64,000 nt of DNA from Spiroplasma poulsonii (GCF_009866525.1 NZ_CM020866.1:1428832-1492831), one strand, 5' to 3'. Shown: positions 12,536 to 24,964, counted from the first letter of the stretch. The notes: a model not told the origin generated them from the letters alone. Translations and numbers: made by a program.

Positions 12536-13253
12536 TTATAAAATCATTTTAAATTCTAACATTTGTGGTGGGGTTGTTTCCTTTTTAAAAAGCAGTAAAC
12601 GATAACTTTTAATTATATTTGCAATTAGAAAAGATATTAAAATTAATTTTTTTAATAAAAAAATAATTAAATCATTAATTCGATACTTAACAAAAGTATA
12701 TGATCTTAAAATAATAAAGAATAATGTTAAATTAATCAATGGATTAAAATAAATTAAATCATTAATCTTATATCAATAAATTAAGTAAATTTGAAAGGTA
12801 ATTAAAGTAACAAAAAAAGTAATAACAAATAAAGCATAAAAGAAATAAAATGAAATTAAAATTGATTGGTAAAACTGATAGTAAAATTGCGTAAACCGAT
12901 TAACCAAAACTGTGGCAGAAGTATTAACATAAACCTTATATGATAATAATAAAATATTAGTTATTCACAATAATATTACAATAATATTGATTTTTAAAAT
13001 GTTATCTCATTGCAAAATAATCCGTTTATAATGCTTAAAATTTTGTAAAACTTGAATTAAAATTGCTAAGAAAAATAAAAAAGAACCCGTTATTAAAATA
13101 ATATAGATTAAATTTAAAGTCACAGTAATAAAAGCTCAATTAGTATAATGGCGAATAAAACGCGTTAAAAAAATGAAATTCCAAAATATAGAATAAATAA
13201 TATGGAATATATATTAAAAATGTTTGAAAATACTTTTTGAAATTTGTCTTCAT
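12536..13253 (-). pseudogene. Multi-pass membrane protein, one frameshift near N-terminus
   Basis: Almost entirely hydrophobic. From about 13195 down to 12538 one frame encodes at least four membrane helices (for example IYIILITGSFLFFLAILIQ, and NIIVILLWITNILLL) and ends LEFKMIL. The only plausible start, ATG at 13253 (MKTNFKKYFQTF), is one frame away. The change falls in a T7 run around 13176-13182. Either the gene is disrupted or the homopolymer length is wrong. No family recognised. No ribosome site is obvious upstream of 13253. Confidence 0.5.
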
Positions 13254-13492
13254 TTTAATCACCTATATGACATTGCCCACTTAATATTATATCTAACTTT
13301 AAATTCAATTAAAAACCCTTTGTGAACTAACAGTTAAAACCAATTAACAATTATTTTATCTATTAATAATGTTCAGAGTAATTATACCGTGAAAAATTTT
13401 AAAATAAACGAAAAAAATATTTTTTATGATGGTTTTTTAACATATAATGGAAAAGATAACAATTATCATTTTTTATTAATCCTTTTATAATT

Positions 13493-14646
13493 ATGAAAGA
13501 ATGGAGCCAAGATATGCACCAAAAACAAATAAATTTTTTTATGAAGAAAAGTGGTGTTTTTTGATTTTTTGCCATTCCATTATTAATTATGTTATTGTTA
13601 GTATTGGTCTTTTAATTGCAACAGGATGGTATCCAATTGATTATCAAATTGCTGTCGAATTTGCAAAAGTCTTAACAAATGAATTTGTAAAATACTGAGT
13701 TTATTTTTATGATCAATTAGGAAATACAGAATTAATTGTAGTTGTAATAATTTATCTTGCAATTTTAATTGAAACATGGTTTTTAATAAAAATTAATCAA
13801 AAAAACAAAAAATTTAAAAAACACTATTGAATTACAGCTGCTTATTATTTTTTAGGTTTAAGTGCCTGAGTAATTGGAAATACCGTTAATTTAGCATTAA
13901 TTCCTAGGAAAGATGACGGATTTGGACCTAGAATTGATTTTATTTTATTTGATGATTACCATTATAAATTAACAAGTGCAATTTTAGTTTTCTTTTATCA
14001 AACAATTCTCTTGAGTCTTGGTTTATACTATATTCGTTATTGTTTAGTTAAAAAACAACGCCTATTAACGGAACAACATTGATTAAAAGCCGTAAAAACC
14101 GCAAGTTTTTTAATTGTGTCTTATTTTATTATTGTTATTATGAAAGGAGCAACTCATCGAATTTACTGTTATAATGCTATTTTTGGTGATTTAATACAAG
14201 AACATACCACCTTTTTAGATCACTATTTACAATCATCTTTTCGTTACGGTTATAATCTTGGGAATGGCTATGTTAATAATATTCCCACAGAATGACAATA
14301 CCCATGATGAAAACCAGCATTTGCCTTATTTAACAATCCCAATATGCCAACATTTAAAACACCATGAGAATATGCTTTTCCTAGTGGTAATATTAACGCA
14401 ACATTTTGTAGTGGTGCATTAATTCTTTTATTTTTAAAAAATAAAAACAATAATAAAATTAATTGAAAAATAAAACTATGCTTCATATTATGATTATGTC
14501 ATATATTATCGATGAATTTTGCCCTTATTGTTGAAAGATTTCATTGAATTTCAGATACTGCTTTCACTTTTATTTTTTCAACATTAATGATTATCATTAT
14601 TCATTTTAGTGTTAATAAAATCTTTGCTAAACATCTTGCTTTATAA
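13493..14646 (+). pseudogene. PAP2-like membrane phosphatase, probable frameshift near N-terminus
   Basis: A membrane protein of about 385 residues with PAP2 (type 2 phosphatidic acid phosphatase) traces: MKGATHRIY (motif 1-like), AFPSGNINATF (motif 2 with Asn in place of the usual His) and ERFHWISD (motif 3-like His and Asp). The ATG at 13493 gives MKEWSQDMHQ and a convincing first helix, but runs into a TAA near 13612. The rest (LIATGWYPIDYQIAV onward) lies in another frame, in which an alternative ATG at 13501 gives an unlikely N-terminus. So I infer a one-base change near 13605-13612. If active, it would dephosphorylate lipid or isoprenoid phosphates at the membrane. The changed motif 2 makes activity doubtful. 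Confidence 0.5.
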
Positions 14647-14647
14647 T

Positions 14648-14690
14648 AAAAAAGGGTTTAAAATCCTGAATAGAATTTTAAACCCTTTTA
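14648..14690. terminator. Bidirectional terminator
   Basis: Stem AAAGGGTTTAAAAT / ATTTTAAACCCTTT flanked by A and T runs. It separates the convergent PAP2-like gene and ackA. Confidence 0.85.
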
Positions 14691-14700
14691 ATTTAATTTT

Positions 14701-15888
14701 TTATTTATTAATTAAATGATAAGTGTCTTCACAAATCATTACTTCTTCATTTGTACGCATTGCATACACTGGGTAACTTGCGTGTGGAGTTGAAATTAAA
14801 ATTTCATTTTCATATGAACTTTGATTTGCTTGCGTTGATAATTCTAAGTTCAAAAGTTTAACTTCATTAATTACTAATTGACGCATTTCACTTGAGTTTT
14901 CACCAATTCCAGCCGTAAAAACAACAGCATCAAGTTTAGTTCCTAAATCATTGGCATAATCAACAATATACTTTGCGATTCGTTTTGCACTCATTGTTAA
15001 AGCTAGTTGACTACGGCTATTATCTTTACTGCTTTTAAAGACATCACGTAAATCTGAAGATACCCCCGAAATTCCTAATAAACCAGATTTTTTATTTAAT
15101 GTATTAGTAATATCATCTAATGATGCACCAGTTTGGCTAGCAATAAACTGATGAATTGAGGGGTCAATATCACCACTACGAGTCCCCATAATTAATCCTT
15201 CTAAGGGCGTTAACCCCATTGACGTGTTAAAACTTTTTCCATTTTTAACCGCACAAACAGACGCCCCATTTCCTAAATGACAAATAATGGCATTAAGATT
15301 TGCCGCAGGTTTTTGTAAAACTTCTCGTAAGCGTTTTGTAATGTAACGGTATGAAATGCCATGAAAACCATACCGACGAACTTGATGCTCAGTATATCAT
15401 TCGTATGGTACTGAATATAAATAATTTTCTTCTGGAATTGTGGTATGAAATGATGTATCAAAAACAGCTACATTTGGAACTGAAACAATCCTACGGAACG
15501 CTTCAATTGCCGCAATTGCAGGTGGATTATGTAATGGTGCTAATGTTACCATTCGTTTAATTTCGGCAAAAACTTCATCGGTAATAACCGTTGATTGCGT
15601 AAACTTTTCACCACCATGAACAATACGGTGCCCAATTCCTTGAATATCAGAAAAATCTTGAATAATCTTGTGCTCTTTTAACTTAGCAATTAAAACCTTT
15701 GCTGTTGCACTGTGGTCTGATAAATCTTCATTTGTTTGAAACTCTTGCCCATTAAATTTAATGGTAAAAATTCCATCAATATTGATTCGCTCCGCTAAAC
15801 CTTTACAAATCACTTCGTAATTATTATTAGTTACTTTATACAGTTGAAATTTCATTGAACTACTTCCCGCATTTATTACTAAAATCAT
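14701..15888 (-). CDS. ackA: Acetate kinase
   Basis: Makes ATP and acetate from acetyl phosphate and ADP, the last step of the Pta-AckA substrate-level phosphorylation route. 395 residues, normal family length. Starts MILVINAGSSSMKFQ (phosphate-binding signature 1), has GHRIVHGGEKF (signature 2), HNPPAI, FDTSFH, HLGNGAS, and MGTRSGDIDP. An AGGAG-type ribosome site precedes 15888. It lies 31 nt downstream of pta and is presumably cotranscribed with it. Confidence 0.98.
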
Positions 15889-15919
15889 ATTATTTTCTCC
15901 TTCACTTAATTATTTTTTA

Positions 15920-16888
15920 TTATTTATATACACATAAGTATGCCGTAACAAGAACGGTGTTATAAATATCATTAATTGTTGCTCCCCGCGATAAGTCATT
16001 AACAGGACGATCTAAGCCAATTACAATTGGACCAACCGCTTCAAATCCCCCTAAACGTTGAGCAATTTTATATCCAATATTTCCAGCATCTAAATTTGGA
16101 AAAACAAAAATATCGGCTGGGGCTGTTAAAGATGATGTTGGTGCTTTTTTGTTCCGAATTGTATCATCTCATGCCGCATCAAATTGAAATTCCCCATCAA
16201 TTCGACAATCTTTCAATTCTTTTGCTTTTAAAATTTCATATGCTTCACGAACTTTATCAACAGAAGTTCCTCGTCCTGATCCTTTTGTTGAAAATGATAA
16301 TAAGGCCATTTGTGGTTTTTTAAATTCAAAGACTTGACTTGCTTCATATCCTAAATAAGCAATATCCGCTAGTTCTTCCGCTGTTGGGTCAATGTTTAAT
16401 GCACAGTCAGTAAAAATATAACGTTCATCATTACGAACCATTAAAAAGAATGATGAAACTAATTTAACCCCTGGTTTAGCTTTAATAATTCGTAACGCTG
16501 GACCAATAATATCTTTTGTATCATAAGTAATTCCCCCAACCATTCCATTAGCTAAACCTTTTTTAACTCATAAGACAGCCAAATAATTACATTCACCAAC
16601 TAATCGTGTTGCTTCTGCAATTGAAACTTTTCCTTTTCGTAGGTCCACTAAATATTCAGCTAATTCTGCCATATTTTGTTCTTCAGCAATTAAAACTTCT
16701 GCTTGACAATCAGCAATTGTCGTTGGAACTTCAGCATAAGTTTTAAAAACAAGAACTGGAGTAATATTTGTTCCAATTAATTGTTTTGTAACTTCTTGAA
16801 TTCGTTCTGAATTTCCTTCCGGAAAAATAATTTTAATTTTCTTTGAAAATTCATTAATTTTTTTAAGTGTATTTTCTAATACATTCAT
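15920..16888 (-). CDS. pta: Phosphate acetyltransferase
   Basis: Converts acetyl-CoA and phosphate to acetyl phosphate for AckA. 322 residues, the short single-domain bacterial form. Visible motifs include IIFPEGNSERI, MVGGITYDT, FFLMVRN, FTDCALNIDPTAEELADIA, LSFSTKGSG, FDAAWDD and FVFPNLDAGNIGYKI. Two UGA Trp codons split it in a standard-code reading. First gene of the pta-ackA pair. Confidence 0.97.
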
Positions 16889-17017
16889 CTTTAACCCTCT
16901 TTCTCATTAAATCTTTACCAAATAATTATATTACTTTTTTTAATAATTTTAGAAAAAGTGTGCGATTAATTGGTAATTATAAAATAATTTTTGGTACTTT
17001 AATTAAATTTTTAACCC

Positions 17018-17671
17018 TTATTGTAATTGTTGTAATTTTGATAAATTAATCTTTGTTTCCCATGTTCCATCTTCGTGCACCGCACTGCCCAAATGAACAG
17101 CATCACAATATTGACTAATTGTTTCATAATTAGTTAAATTAATCCCACTGCCACCTTGAATTTGCACACCATAATTACGTAATGCTTGTAACATTGCCAA
17201 ATTTTCCATAATTGGTGCCGCTCCTCCTTTGGTTAAAATTGTCTTAACCTCTAACTGTGCTAGTTGTTGAACTGCTGCTATTTTATCAGGAATTAAATCA
17301 AATGCGCGATGAAAAGTAACTGCTAATTGATATGCTAAGGTAACTAATTCTTGCATTCGAACAAGATCAATTTGATAATCGGGTTTTAAAATACCAACAA
17401 CAATCCCTTCCGCTTTAGTTGTCTTAATATAGGCAATATCCTTTTTAATTTGTTGATATTCATCATCAGGACAATAAAAATCTGTATCACGATGACGGAC
17501 AATAACACGAATTGGTATTTTAATTCCGGCAGCGCTTTCTTTAATAACATCATATGGTGGGGTTAAACCACCACGGTTTAAATCAGCACACAATTCAATC
17601 CGGCTAATATTTCCTGCTTGCGCAATAATTTGACAATCATGATAATTTGTTGCAATAATTTCAATAAACAT
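17018..17671 (-). CDS. cutC: CutC family protein
   Basis: 217 residues with the CutC signature ELCADLNRGGLTPPY near residue 27 and IRVIVRHR, FHRAFD, ILTKGGA and GGSGIN further on. CutC is a TIM-barrel protein historically linked to copper homeostasis. Its true activity is not settled. Its ATG directly abuts the dnaE stop (TAA then ATG), so translation is probably coupled. The pairing with dnaE is likely just an operon of convenience. Confidence 0.92.
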   Translation of the reverse strand: MFIEIIATNYHDCQIIAQAGNISRIELCADLNRGGLTPPYDVIKESAAGIKIPIRVIVRHRDTDFYCPDDEYQQIKKDIAYIKTTKAEGIVVGILKPDYQIDLVRMQELVTLAYQLAVTFHRAFDLIPDKIAAVQQLAQLEVKTILTKGGAAPIMENLAMLQALRNYGVQIQGGSGINLTNYETISQYCDAVHLGSAVHEDGTWETKINLSKLQQLQ

Positions 17672-20600
17672 TTATTCTTGCTCCCCACTAATAAATTTAA
17701 TGCGATTAATAATTCCATTAATCTTATTATTATATGTTCCTAATTTAATATTTAATAACAAAACATTATTTACCTTTAACAAATTAGCATAATCTTTATA
17801 AATCCCAGCAAAAGCAGTAATACTAATTTCTCCAGTTTCATCGTAGCAATCTAAAAAAGCCATCTTATTATTATTTTTATCAGTAATTACTTTACTTCGT
17901 TTTACTAATACTAAAACATTTGTTGACCCCAAACTTAATCGTAAATTACTAATTAGGGTTGTTTTATCTTGATAATCTTCTTTTTCACGAATATACTTTA
18001 GCGGATGGTTTGATAAGTAAAACCCTAAAAACTCATATTCTTTTTCCAAACAAATAACCTCATCATCTGGTTCCATTACTAACTCTGGTTTTTCAGCTAG
18101 AGAAAAATCAACAACTAAGTTTTCATTTTCTTCTTGGGTTTTAATTAATTCAATATAGGTAATAATTCGTTGATAATTATTAAATAAAGTAACACGATTC
18201 ATTTTAAATAAATCTAATGCTCCTGAAAAACATAATGCTTCATAAGTTTTTCGATTTAACCCTTTTTTATATAAACGAATAAATAAGTCATATAAATCAC
18301 CAAAAGTACCATTACTTTGATATTCACTAGCAATTTTTTTAAAGAAAGCAAAACCAATTTGTTTAATGATTAATAAAGGAACACAAATTTGATTGTCAAC
18401 CGTATGATATTGGCGATACGGAGCATTAATATTGGGTGGAACAATTGTTAAATGATTCTTTTTTGCTAAGGCAATATAATCATTTGTTTTATGTTCATCA
18501 CCAATCACATTCGTTAATAAACTAGCTAAAAACTGTGAAGGGTAATTTGCTTTTAAATATGCCATTTGATAACCTAATAGCGAATAAGCAACAGCATGGC
18601 TCCGGTTAAAACCATAGGCGGCAAATTTATAAATTAATTCTCAAATTTCTTGAGCAGTTTTTTCAACATAATGATTTTTAATTGCTTCTTTAATAAATTC
18701 AGTTTTCATTTGGGCCATAATACTAGCATCCTTTTTCCCCATTGCCCGGCGTAAAACATCAGCTTTGGCTAATGAGAAATTAGCAACTTTTTGGGCAATT
18801 AACATAACTTGTTCTTGATAAACAATAATGCCATATGTTGGTGCTAAAATTTCAGTTAAGCGATCATCAATATAGGTAACTTTTGTTAAATTTTTTTTTC
18901 GTTGAATAAACAATGGAATATTATCTTGTGGTCCTGGTCGATATAATGACGAAGTTGCTACAATGTCTTCTAACTGATCAGGAACCATATCAACTAACAC
19001 TTTCGTCATTCCAGGTGATTCTAACTGAAAAATCCCTTTTGTATCACCTTGAGCTAACAAATGATAAGTTTTTTGATCATTTAATGGCAATTTATTAACA
19101 TCTAATTTTACTTTTGCTTCTTGATAAATATTATCAACAACATCATGTAAAATTGTTAAATTTCGTAATCCTAATAAATCCATTTTCAAAATTCCAAGTT
19201 CTTCTAAATAATTCATTGAATATTGCGTTTGATAAATGCCATTATAACCTTCTTTAACTGGAATAATTTCTTGTAACCGTTGCTGTGTTAACACAACTCC
19301 CGCGGCGTGGGTTCCTGTTTGACGTGGCAAACCAATAATTTTTTGTAAATGTAAAAATACTTGGGGATATTTTTTTTGATAAATTTCAAAAACAGGATTA
19401 GAACCAATTGCTTGCTCATAATGATAATTATATTCCAAGGGAACTGCCTTACTCATTTTATCAGCCTCTTCAATTGCAATGTCAAAAATTCGACAAATAT
19501 CACGAATTGCCATTTTCATCCCAATCGTTTGAAAAGTAACAATATGTGCGACATGGTCTCTCCCATACTTTTCAAACAAATATTCAACAATCATTTCCCG
19601 TTTATCATCTTGAAAGTCAATATCAATATCAGGCAAACTTTTTCGTTCCGGATTTAAAAAACGTTCAAAAAGAAGATTATAAGCAATCGGATCAATTGTT
19701 GTAATGTCTAACAAATAACTGACTAAACTTCCAGCAGCACTTCCACGCCCCGGACCAACAAAAACATTTTGTTGTTTAGCATAACGAACATAATCTCAAA
19801 CAATTAAAAAATAATCATTAAAACCCATTTTATCAATAACATCTAATTCATAACTTAACCGTGCTTCATATTTGCCATGAAAACCATTTAACTTTTTTGC
19901 TTTTAACGTTGTTTGACAAATTTCTGCTAAAAATTGTTGTGATGTTTCACCATTTGGAAGTGGATATTGTAACAAATTATCAAAAATAGTCCCTTTGTTT
20001 AATGGAAAAATTTCAATATCAGTAATAAACTGCTTAATGTTTTCAAAGTATTCTTCATAACGACTCGGTGGTGCAACTCAACCATATAAATCATTTAATT
20101 TACTTTCCTTAAATAAAGTTTGTGTTTTAATCGTATCAACAACTTTATAAGCGGTAAAATCATCACTGGTAAAATATTGCACTTTGTTATTCCAAATAAT
20201 CTGTTTTGCTGCTCCTAAACTAAGAAAGCGATCTAATAGCACGGCATTCCCATTATTCACGCCTAAAAATAAATCATTTATCTTAACTAAATTATTTTTT
20301 AACGTTTGAAATACTTTTGGTTGATAATTATCAACAGTATAATTAATAATAATTTTTAAATCAGTTGTTAAAAACTTACTAAGGTCGTCAAAAGTTAATG
20401 TTGTTTTATGTTCAGCATTAATCATTATTAATGATGAAATTTCAACTAAATTAAAATATCCTTTTTGGTTACGGGCAAATAAATTTAGATTATATGATTC
20501 ATCATCAAACAACATCGTAACATTTAACCCAATAATTGGTTTAATATTGTTTTTTTTAGCAAGCTGATGAAACTCATAAACACCAAACATATTACTATCA

Positions 20601-20716
20601 CAAATTGCTAAAGTTGAAAATCCATTCATTGTTGCATAATTAAAATATTTATCAAATGTAATTAAAGATGATAATAAACTGTAACTTGTTCGAACATTTA
20701 AGTGGGGAATCATCAT
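17672..20716 (-). CDS. dnaE: DNA polymerase III alpha subunit, DnaE type
   Basis: 1014 residues. An N-terminal PHP domain (PHLNVRTSYSLLSSL; the second metal-binding His position is Asn, as expected for an inactive PHP) is followed by the polymerase core with LPDIDIDFQDDKR carrying catalytic aspartates, TGTHAAGVV, LYRPGPQDNIP and YQEQVM. Then comes a helix-hairpin-helix-like region and a C-terminal OB-fold (NVLVLVKRSKVITDKNNNKMAFL). No beta-clamp-independent exonuclease domain, so it is DnaE rather than PolC. Several UGA Trp codons. AGAGG ribosome site upstream of the ATG at 20716. First gene of dnaE-cutC. Confidence 0.97.
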
Positions 20717-20753
20717 ACTTGTTACCTCTTTCTACTTTCATTTTAACGAAAAA

Positions 20754-20776
20754 GAAAATAAAAACCACAATTGTGG
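20754..20776 (-). terminator. Terminator of the thiI operon
   Basis: Palindrome CCACAATTGTGG (20765-20776) followed on the minus strand by a T-rich run. Sits just past the stop of the small membrane protein gene. Confidence 0.65.
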
Positions 20777-20783
20777 CCTAATT

Positions 20784-21140
20784 TTATAGTTTAATGACAA
20801 TAATAATAATCATTACAACAATTAAAATTGCTAAAATTCCAAAAACTAAAAAACGCCATAAACGGGGGTTTTTCTTTGGTGTCATTTCTTGTAATAATAC
20901 TTTTTCTAAATCAATAGCATTTTCATTATAAAAATTATTTTTCTCTTTGTTCATATTTACAACTTTAATATCATCATCTTTAAAATCACGAATGATTAAA
21001 AATTCTTCATCAATTAAAATTGTTTCTTCTAAAAAATTAGTTCGTGAACGTTCTGTTGATCGTAATGCTCGTTCATTAACTAGTGTTTTTGATGTTTCTT
21101 TCTTTTTTTGAAAAAGATTAGCTTTCTTCATAGATCTCAT
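20784..21140 (-). CDS. Small C-terminally anchored membrane protein
   Basis: Up to 118 residues. A hydrophilic, charged N-terminal part ([14 protein letters not shown]...) is followed by one C-terminal membrane helix (FLVFGILAILIVVMIIIIVI), giving a tail-anchored topology with the bulk in the cytosol. The start is either ATG 21140 (MRSMKK) or ATG 21131 (MKKANLF); both lie inside the end of thiI, so the genes overlap and are translationally linked. No family recognised. Confidence 0.7.
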   Translation of the reverse strand: MRSMKKANLFQKKKETSKTLVNERALRSTERSRTNFLEETILIDEEFLIIRDFKDDDIKVVNMNKEKNNFYNENAIDLEKVLLQEMTPKKNPRLWRFLVFGILAILIVVMIIIIVIKL

Positions 21141-22314
21141 CCCTGTCAATTACATATGTCTTTATATTCTTATTAATTATAACATCAATTATTTCTTGTC
21201 ACATTAAATTTTGTTCTTGGAATTCCGTTTGTTTTATGCGTGGTTTTGTCACTGGATTTTTTGGAACAAAAAGACTGCAACAATCTTCAAACGGTAAAAT
21301 TGATGTTTGATAAGTATCAATTTCTTTTGCAATTGCAATGATTTCATTTTTATCAAAACATAATACTGGACGTAACACTGGTAATGTTGAAACGTTATTA
21401 ATAACATTGATACTTTCAATTGTTTGTGATGCAACTTGCCCCAATGATTCACCAGTAATAATTGCCTGACAATTTCATTTTGTAGCTAAAATGTTTGCAA
21501 TTCGATAAAACATCCGGCGCATAATCGTAATTCGATAACTTGCATCAGGAATATGCATTAGTTCATGTTGCAACATTGAAAAATTAACAACATGCAATTT
21601 TTGTTGATTTTGACCAGTATAATAATGTAATTTTTGCACTAAAGTTTTAACTTTTTCTAAGGATTCTTCACTTGTGTGGGGTGGTGTTGCAAAATGTAAA
21701 TATTCAACATTCATTCCCCGTTTCATTGTTAAAAAAGCAGCAACCGGGGAATCAATTCCCCCCGATAACATTACTAATCCTCGCCCAGAGATTCCAACTG
21801 GTAAACCACCAATGGTTTTAATTTTGTTAATGAAAACATAGGTAAATTCACGACGAATTTCAACATCAATTTGCAAAGTTGGATGATGAACGTCAACTTT
21901 AACATCTGTTTGTTGCAAAATTTTTGGTGCTAATTGTTGCTTAATTTCCGTTGAAGTTAATGGAAATGTTTTATCGCTCCGACGAACTTCTAACTTAAAA
22001 GTATCTGGTTGATAATATTGAACTAATGTAATTGCACAATTAGCAATTGTTGTTAAATCCCGATCAACACGTTTTGCCAATGAAAGTGATGATGAACCAA
22101 AAACATTTTTAACAATATTAATAACTGCTTCACTAACGGTTGGATCTAATAATTCAATAAATAACCGATCAAATTCTTTCTTTAAGCGATATTGTTTTTC
22201 ATATCCTTGTAACTTATTTTTAATATTATTGACTAACACCCTAGTAAAATCATTCCGATTTTTCCCTTTTGTTGTCAACTCTCCATAACGAACTAATATT
22301 ACATCAAAATTCAT
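21118..22314 (-). CDS. thiI: tRNA 4-thiouridine synthetase
   Basis: Adenylates U8 of tRNA for sulfur transfer (and can serve thiazole synthesis). 398 residues: ferredoxin-like N-terminus, THUMP domain (to about residue 165), then a PP-loop ATP pyrophosphatase with [13 protein letters not shown]. It lacks the C-terminal rhodanese domain, like other Firmicute-lineage ThiI. I chose ATG 22314 ([19 protein letters not shown]) over 22326 because GGAG sits at the right distance before it. Lies 15 nt downstream of ezrA. Confidence 0.95.
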
Positions 22315-22329
22315 TTTATACTCCATTTT

Positions 22330-24060
22330 TTATTTCTTTTTTCCTCGTTCTTCATTAATAATTTTTAATGTTAAAAACAATGATCCATCATAATCCCCAT
22401 CACGATATGCAATTTGGGCATTTCGTAACTGATCATCAACATCATCATTTGTTAAAATATATTTTTGGGCATAAACTAATGTTTCTTGCGCTAATAAATC
22501 TAATAAAATATTATTTTTAATTTTTTCAAATAATTTTAACACTTCTATTTTTAGGCGATTTAGTTTTCCTGTTACCTCATCAACTTCATAACGATTATTA
22601 ACATCAAACGAGAGTTGTTTAACCTTTTCAAGGGCTGTTCGATAATCATTAATTGATTTTTCATATTTTGTTAATAATTTTCGATATTGTAATTGATTTA
22701 ATCGGACTTCAGCTTGTAATAAAACAACTTCCAATAAATGAATTGTTTTTCGAATTTCAGTTTCCGCAAAATTACGCTTTTCAATAATCTTCACAACATT
22801 TTCTAAGGCTTCTTGAGCAACAACCGCATTTTCTAATAAACGAACTAGTTCTTTATTAAAACCAATATAATCACGGCCATTACGATTTATTTCTAATACT
22901 AAACGATTTGTATCATGCTTTAATTCTTTTGTTTTACCCATTGCTTCACGATAAACACCTTCTTCATATTCGGTTAAGGTTGATGAACTACGTAAGGCTT
23001 CAATTTGTCGTGAAATGACATTAAAACTACGTTCAATTTTATTAATATATTCCATCACAACTTTATAATATTTTTTAAAACATGCAATGATTGCTTTTTG
23101 ATGCTCAATTGTTTGATCAAAATCACTAATATGATTAATAATTTCAATTGTTTTTTTCGTTGCTTTTTTATATTGTAAATTATCTATATACTTTGAAATT
23201 AAAATTTTTGTTTCATCAATATTTTTTGTTAATTCATCAAAACTATATTTTAAGACATCACGACTATTTTCATCCTTATTAAATAAAACATATTTATCTT
23301 TTAACAAAGATAATTTGTTTGGAACTACTTTTGTTAATAATGTTTTAATTTGTGGAATATTATCTAAAATTTCAACAAAGATTATTAATGAAGTAGTAAT
23401 GTTTGATAAAATTTGTTCTGTCTTTGCAAAATTACCAGCTGTTAAATAATCTTCAAACTCATCAAACATTCCTTCAATATTTCGTTCAAAATCATTAATT
23501 TTTTTCGTATCTAACGAAACATTCATTTGCAGTTTAACGGCATCTTCTAATAATGAATTAAACATTTTTTTATGCGCTAAAATATAATCGCGTTGTAATA
23601 ATTCAATCTGTAATTGACTATTAATTTCATCTAATAAACGACGAGCTTCTTCTTCCAGTAATGTTAATTCTTTTAATAATGGAATAATTTTTTGAGCAGA
23701 TAACTTGGGCATCTTTTTTGGCGTTGTCTTATTAATTTGATATAGTTTGCGAAATACTTCTAAACAACTTATTAACTTTTTTTCATAAATAATTTCATAT
23801 TTTGTTCGTCAAACCACGAGATCTTTAGCATAACGATTATTATGACGAGCAATTTCTGAAATTCGAAAAACTTTATGTTTTAATGGTAATCGTTTTAAAA
23901 TATCAAACTTTTGTAAAATTTTAATTTCAACTGTTTTTAAATGCCGTTTTCTGCCCCAAAATAAAAGTGTAATACTTAATAATAACAAGCAAACAAAAAA
24001 TAAAATAAATAATGTTAATTTAAGTGGATTACTAATAATATTATTAATAACATTACCCAT
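22330..24060 (-). CDS. ezrA: Septation ring formation regulator EzrA
   Basis: 576 residues, the normal EzrA length. An N-terminal membrane helix (LTLFILFFVCLLLLSITLLFWG) leaves a very long cytosolic coiled-coil, matching the spectrin-like EzrA fold. The C-terminal end DDVDDQLRNAQIAYRDGDY is typical. EzrA regulates FtsZ ring placement. A UGA Trp at about residue 85 splits it in a standard-code reading. First gene of the ezrA-thiI-small membrane protein operon, divergent from rpsD. Confidence 0.92.
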
Positions 24061-24095
24061 TTTATCTTGCCCCCATCAAACTACATATCAATTGA

Positions 24096-24105
24096 ATTAT
24101 AGCAC
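24096..24105 (-). promoter_or_regulatory. Candidate extended -10 promoter for ezrA
   Basis: Minus strand TGCTATAAT, an extended -10 box, 36 nt upstream of the ezrA start. No clear -35. Confidence 0.4.
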
Positions 24106-24140
24106 TTGCCAAAAATATTACATTAAAAATTAAAAAAATA

Positions 24141-24169
24141 TTGAATTATCCTGTATTTTATTATACAAT
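24141..24169 (+). promoter_or_regulatory. Candidate rpsD promoter
   Basis: TTGAAT, 17-nt spacer, TACAAT. It is followed by an untranslated leader of about 175 nt before rpsD. Confidence 0.6.
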
Positions 24170-24175
24170 AACTCC

Positions 24176-24349
24176 TAGACAACACAGAGAAGCAGCAGAA
24201 TTGCATAGTAATGTTCTTAGTTTTTAAACACTTATGATTTAACCATTAAAAGTAACCCTAGCTGTTAGGGTGAAGCAAAAAATTTCCATTATTAGAGTAA
24301 TTCAATGAATCTTTTTGTATGTCACAATGATATATAGGAGGTTTTTTTA
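24176..24349 (+). promoter_or_regulatory. Long rpsD leader, candidate S4 autoregulatory region
   Basis: The leader between promoter and rpsD is unusually long for this genome. It contains a hairpin ACCCTA-GCTG-TTAGGGT (about 24255-24272) and ends with a strong AGGAGG ribosome site (24337-24342). Firmicutes rpsD genes are commonly autoregulated by S4 binding to their leader. I infer the same here from position and length, without a confirmed fold. Confidence 0.35.
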
Positions 24350-24964
24350 ATGGCACGTTATCGTGGAAGTACATTTAAAAAAGCAAGACGATACGGATTT
24401 AGTATCTTAGAAAATGACAAAGAATTTTCAAAAGGGAAAAAAAGAACAACAGCCCCAGGTCAACATGGGCAACGCCGAACAAAATTGTCAAACTACGGAT
24501 TACAATTACATGAAAAACAAAAAGTTCGTTACATGTATGGTTTAACAGAACGTCAATTCCGTAATACTTACAGTAAATCAAAAAAAATGAAAGGAATTAC
24601 CGGAACTAACTTCTTAATTATGTTAGAATCACGTTTAGATAACATTGTTCACCGGATGGGATTAGCACAAACAAGAGCTGGAGCTCGTCAATTAGTAAAC
24701 CATGCACATATTTTAGTAAATGGAAAAAAAGTTGATATTCCATCATATAGTTGTAAACCAGGTGATGTTATTAGCGTTAAAGAAAGTTCACAAAAAAATG
24801 TTAAAATCTTAGAAAGTTTACAAAGTCAAGTTAGCACGTTAGAATTTGTAAAATTTGATAAAGCTAAGATGACTGGAACATATGTTCGTTTCCCTGTTCG
24901 TGAAGAACTAAATAGTAATATTAATGATGCTTTAATCGTTGAATGATACAACCGTTTAGTATAA
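24350..24964 (+). CDS. rpsD: 30S ribosomal protein S4
   Basis: 204 residues. Starts [20 protein letters not shown], has the S4 RNA-binding domain ([43 protein letters not shown]) and ends LIVEWYNRLV with a UGA Trp. Primary binder of 16S rRNA in early 30S assembly. Monocistronic, with its own promoter and terminator. Confidence 0.99.

Noticed and set aside
13501..13698. Separate small gene starting at 13501
   Set aside because: Its first codons are a shifted reading of the membrane-helix start at 13493; only the later part belongs to the PAP2-like protein.
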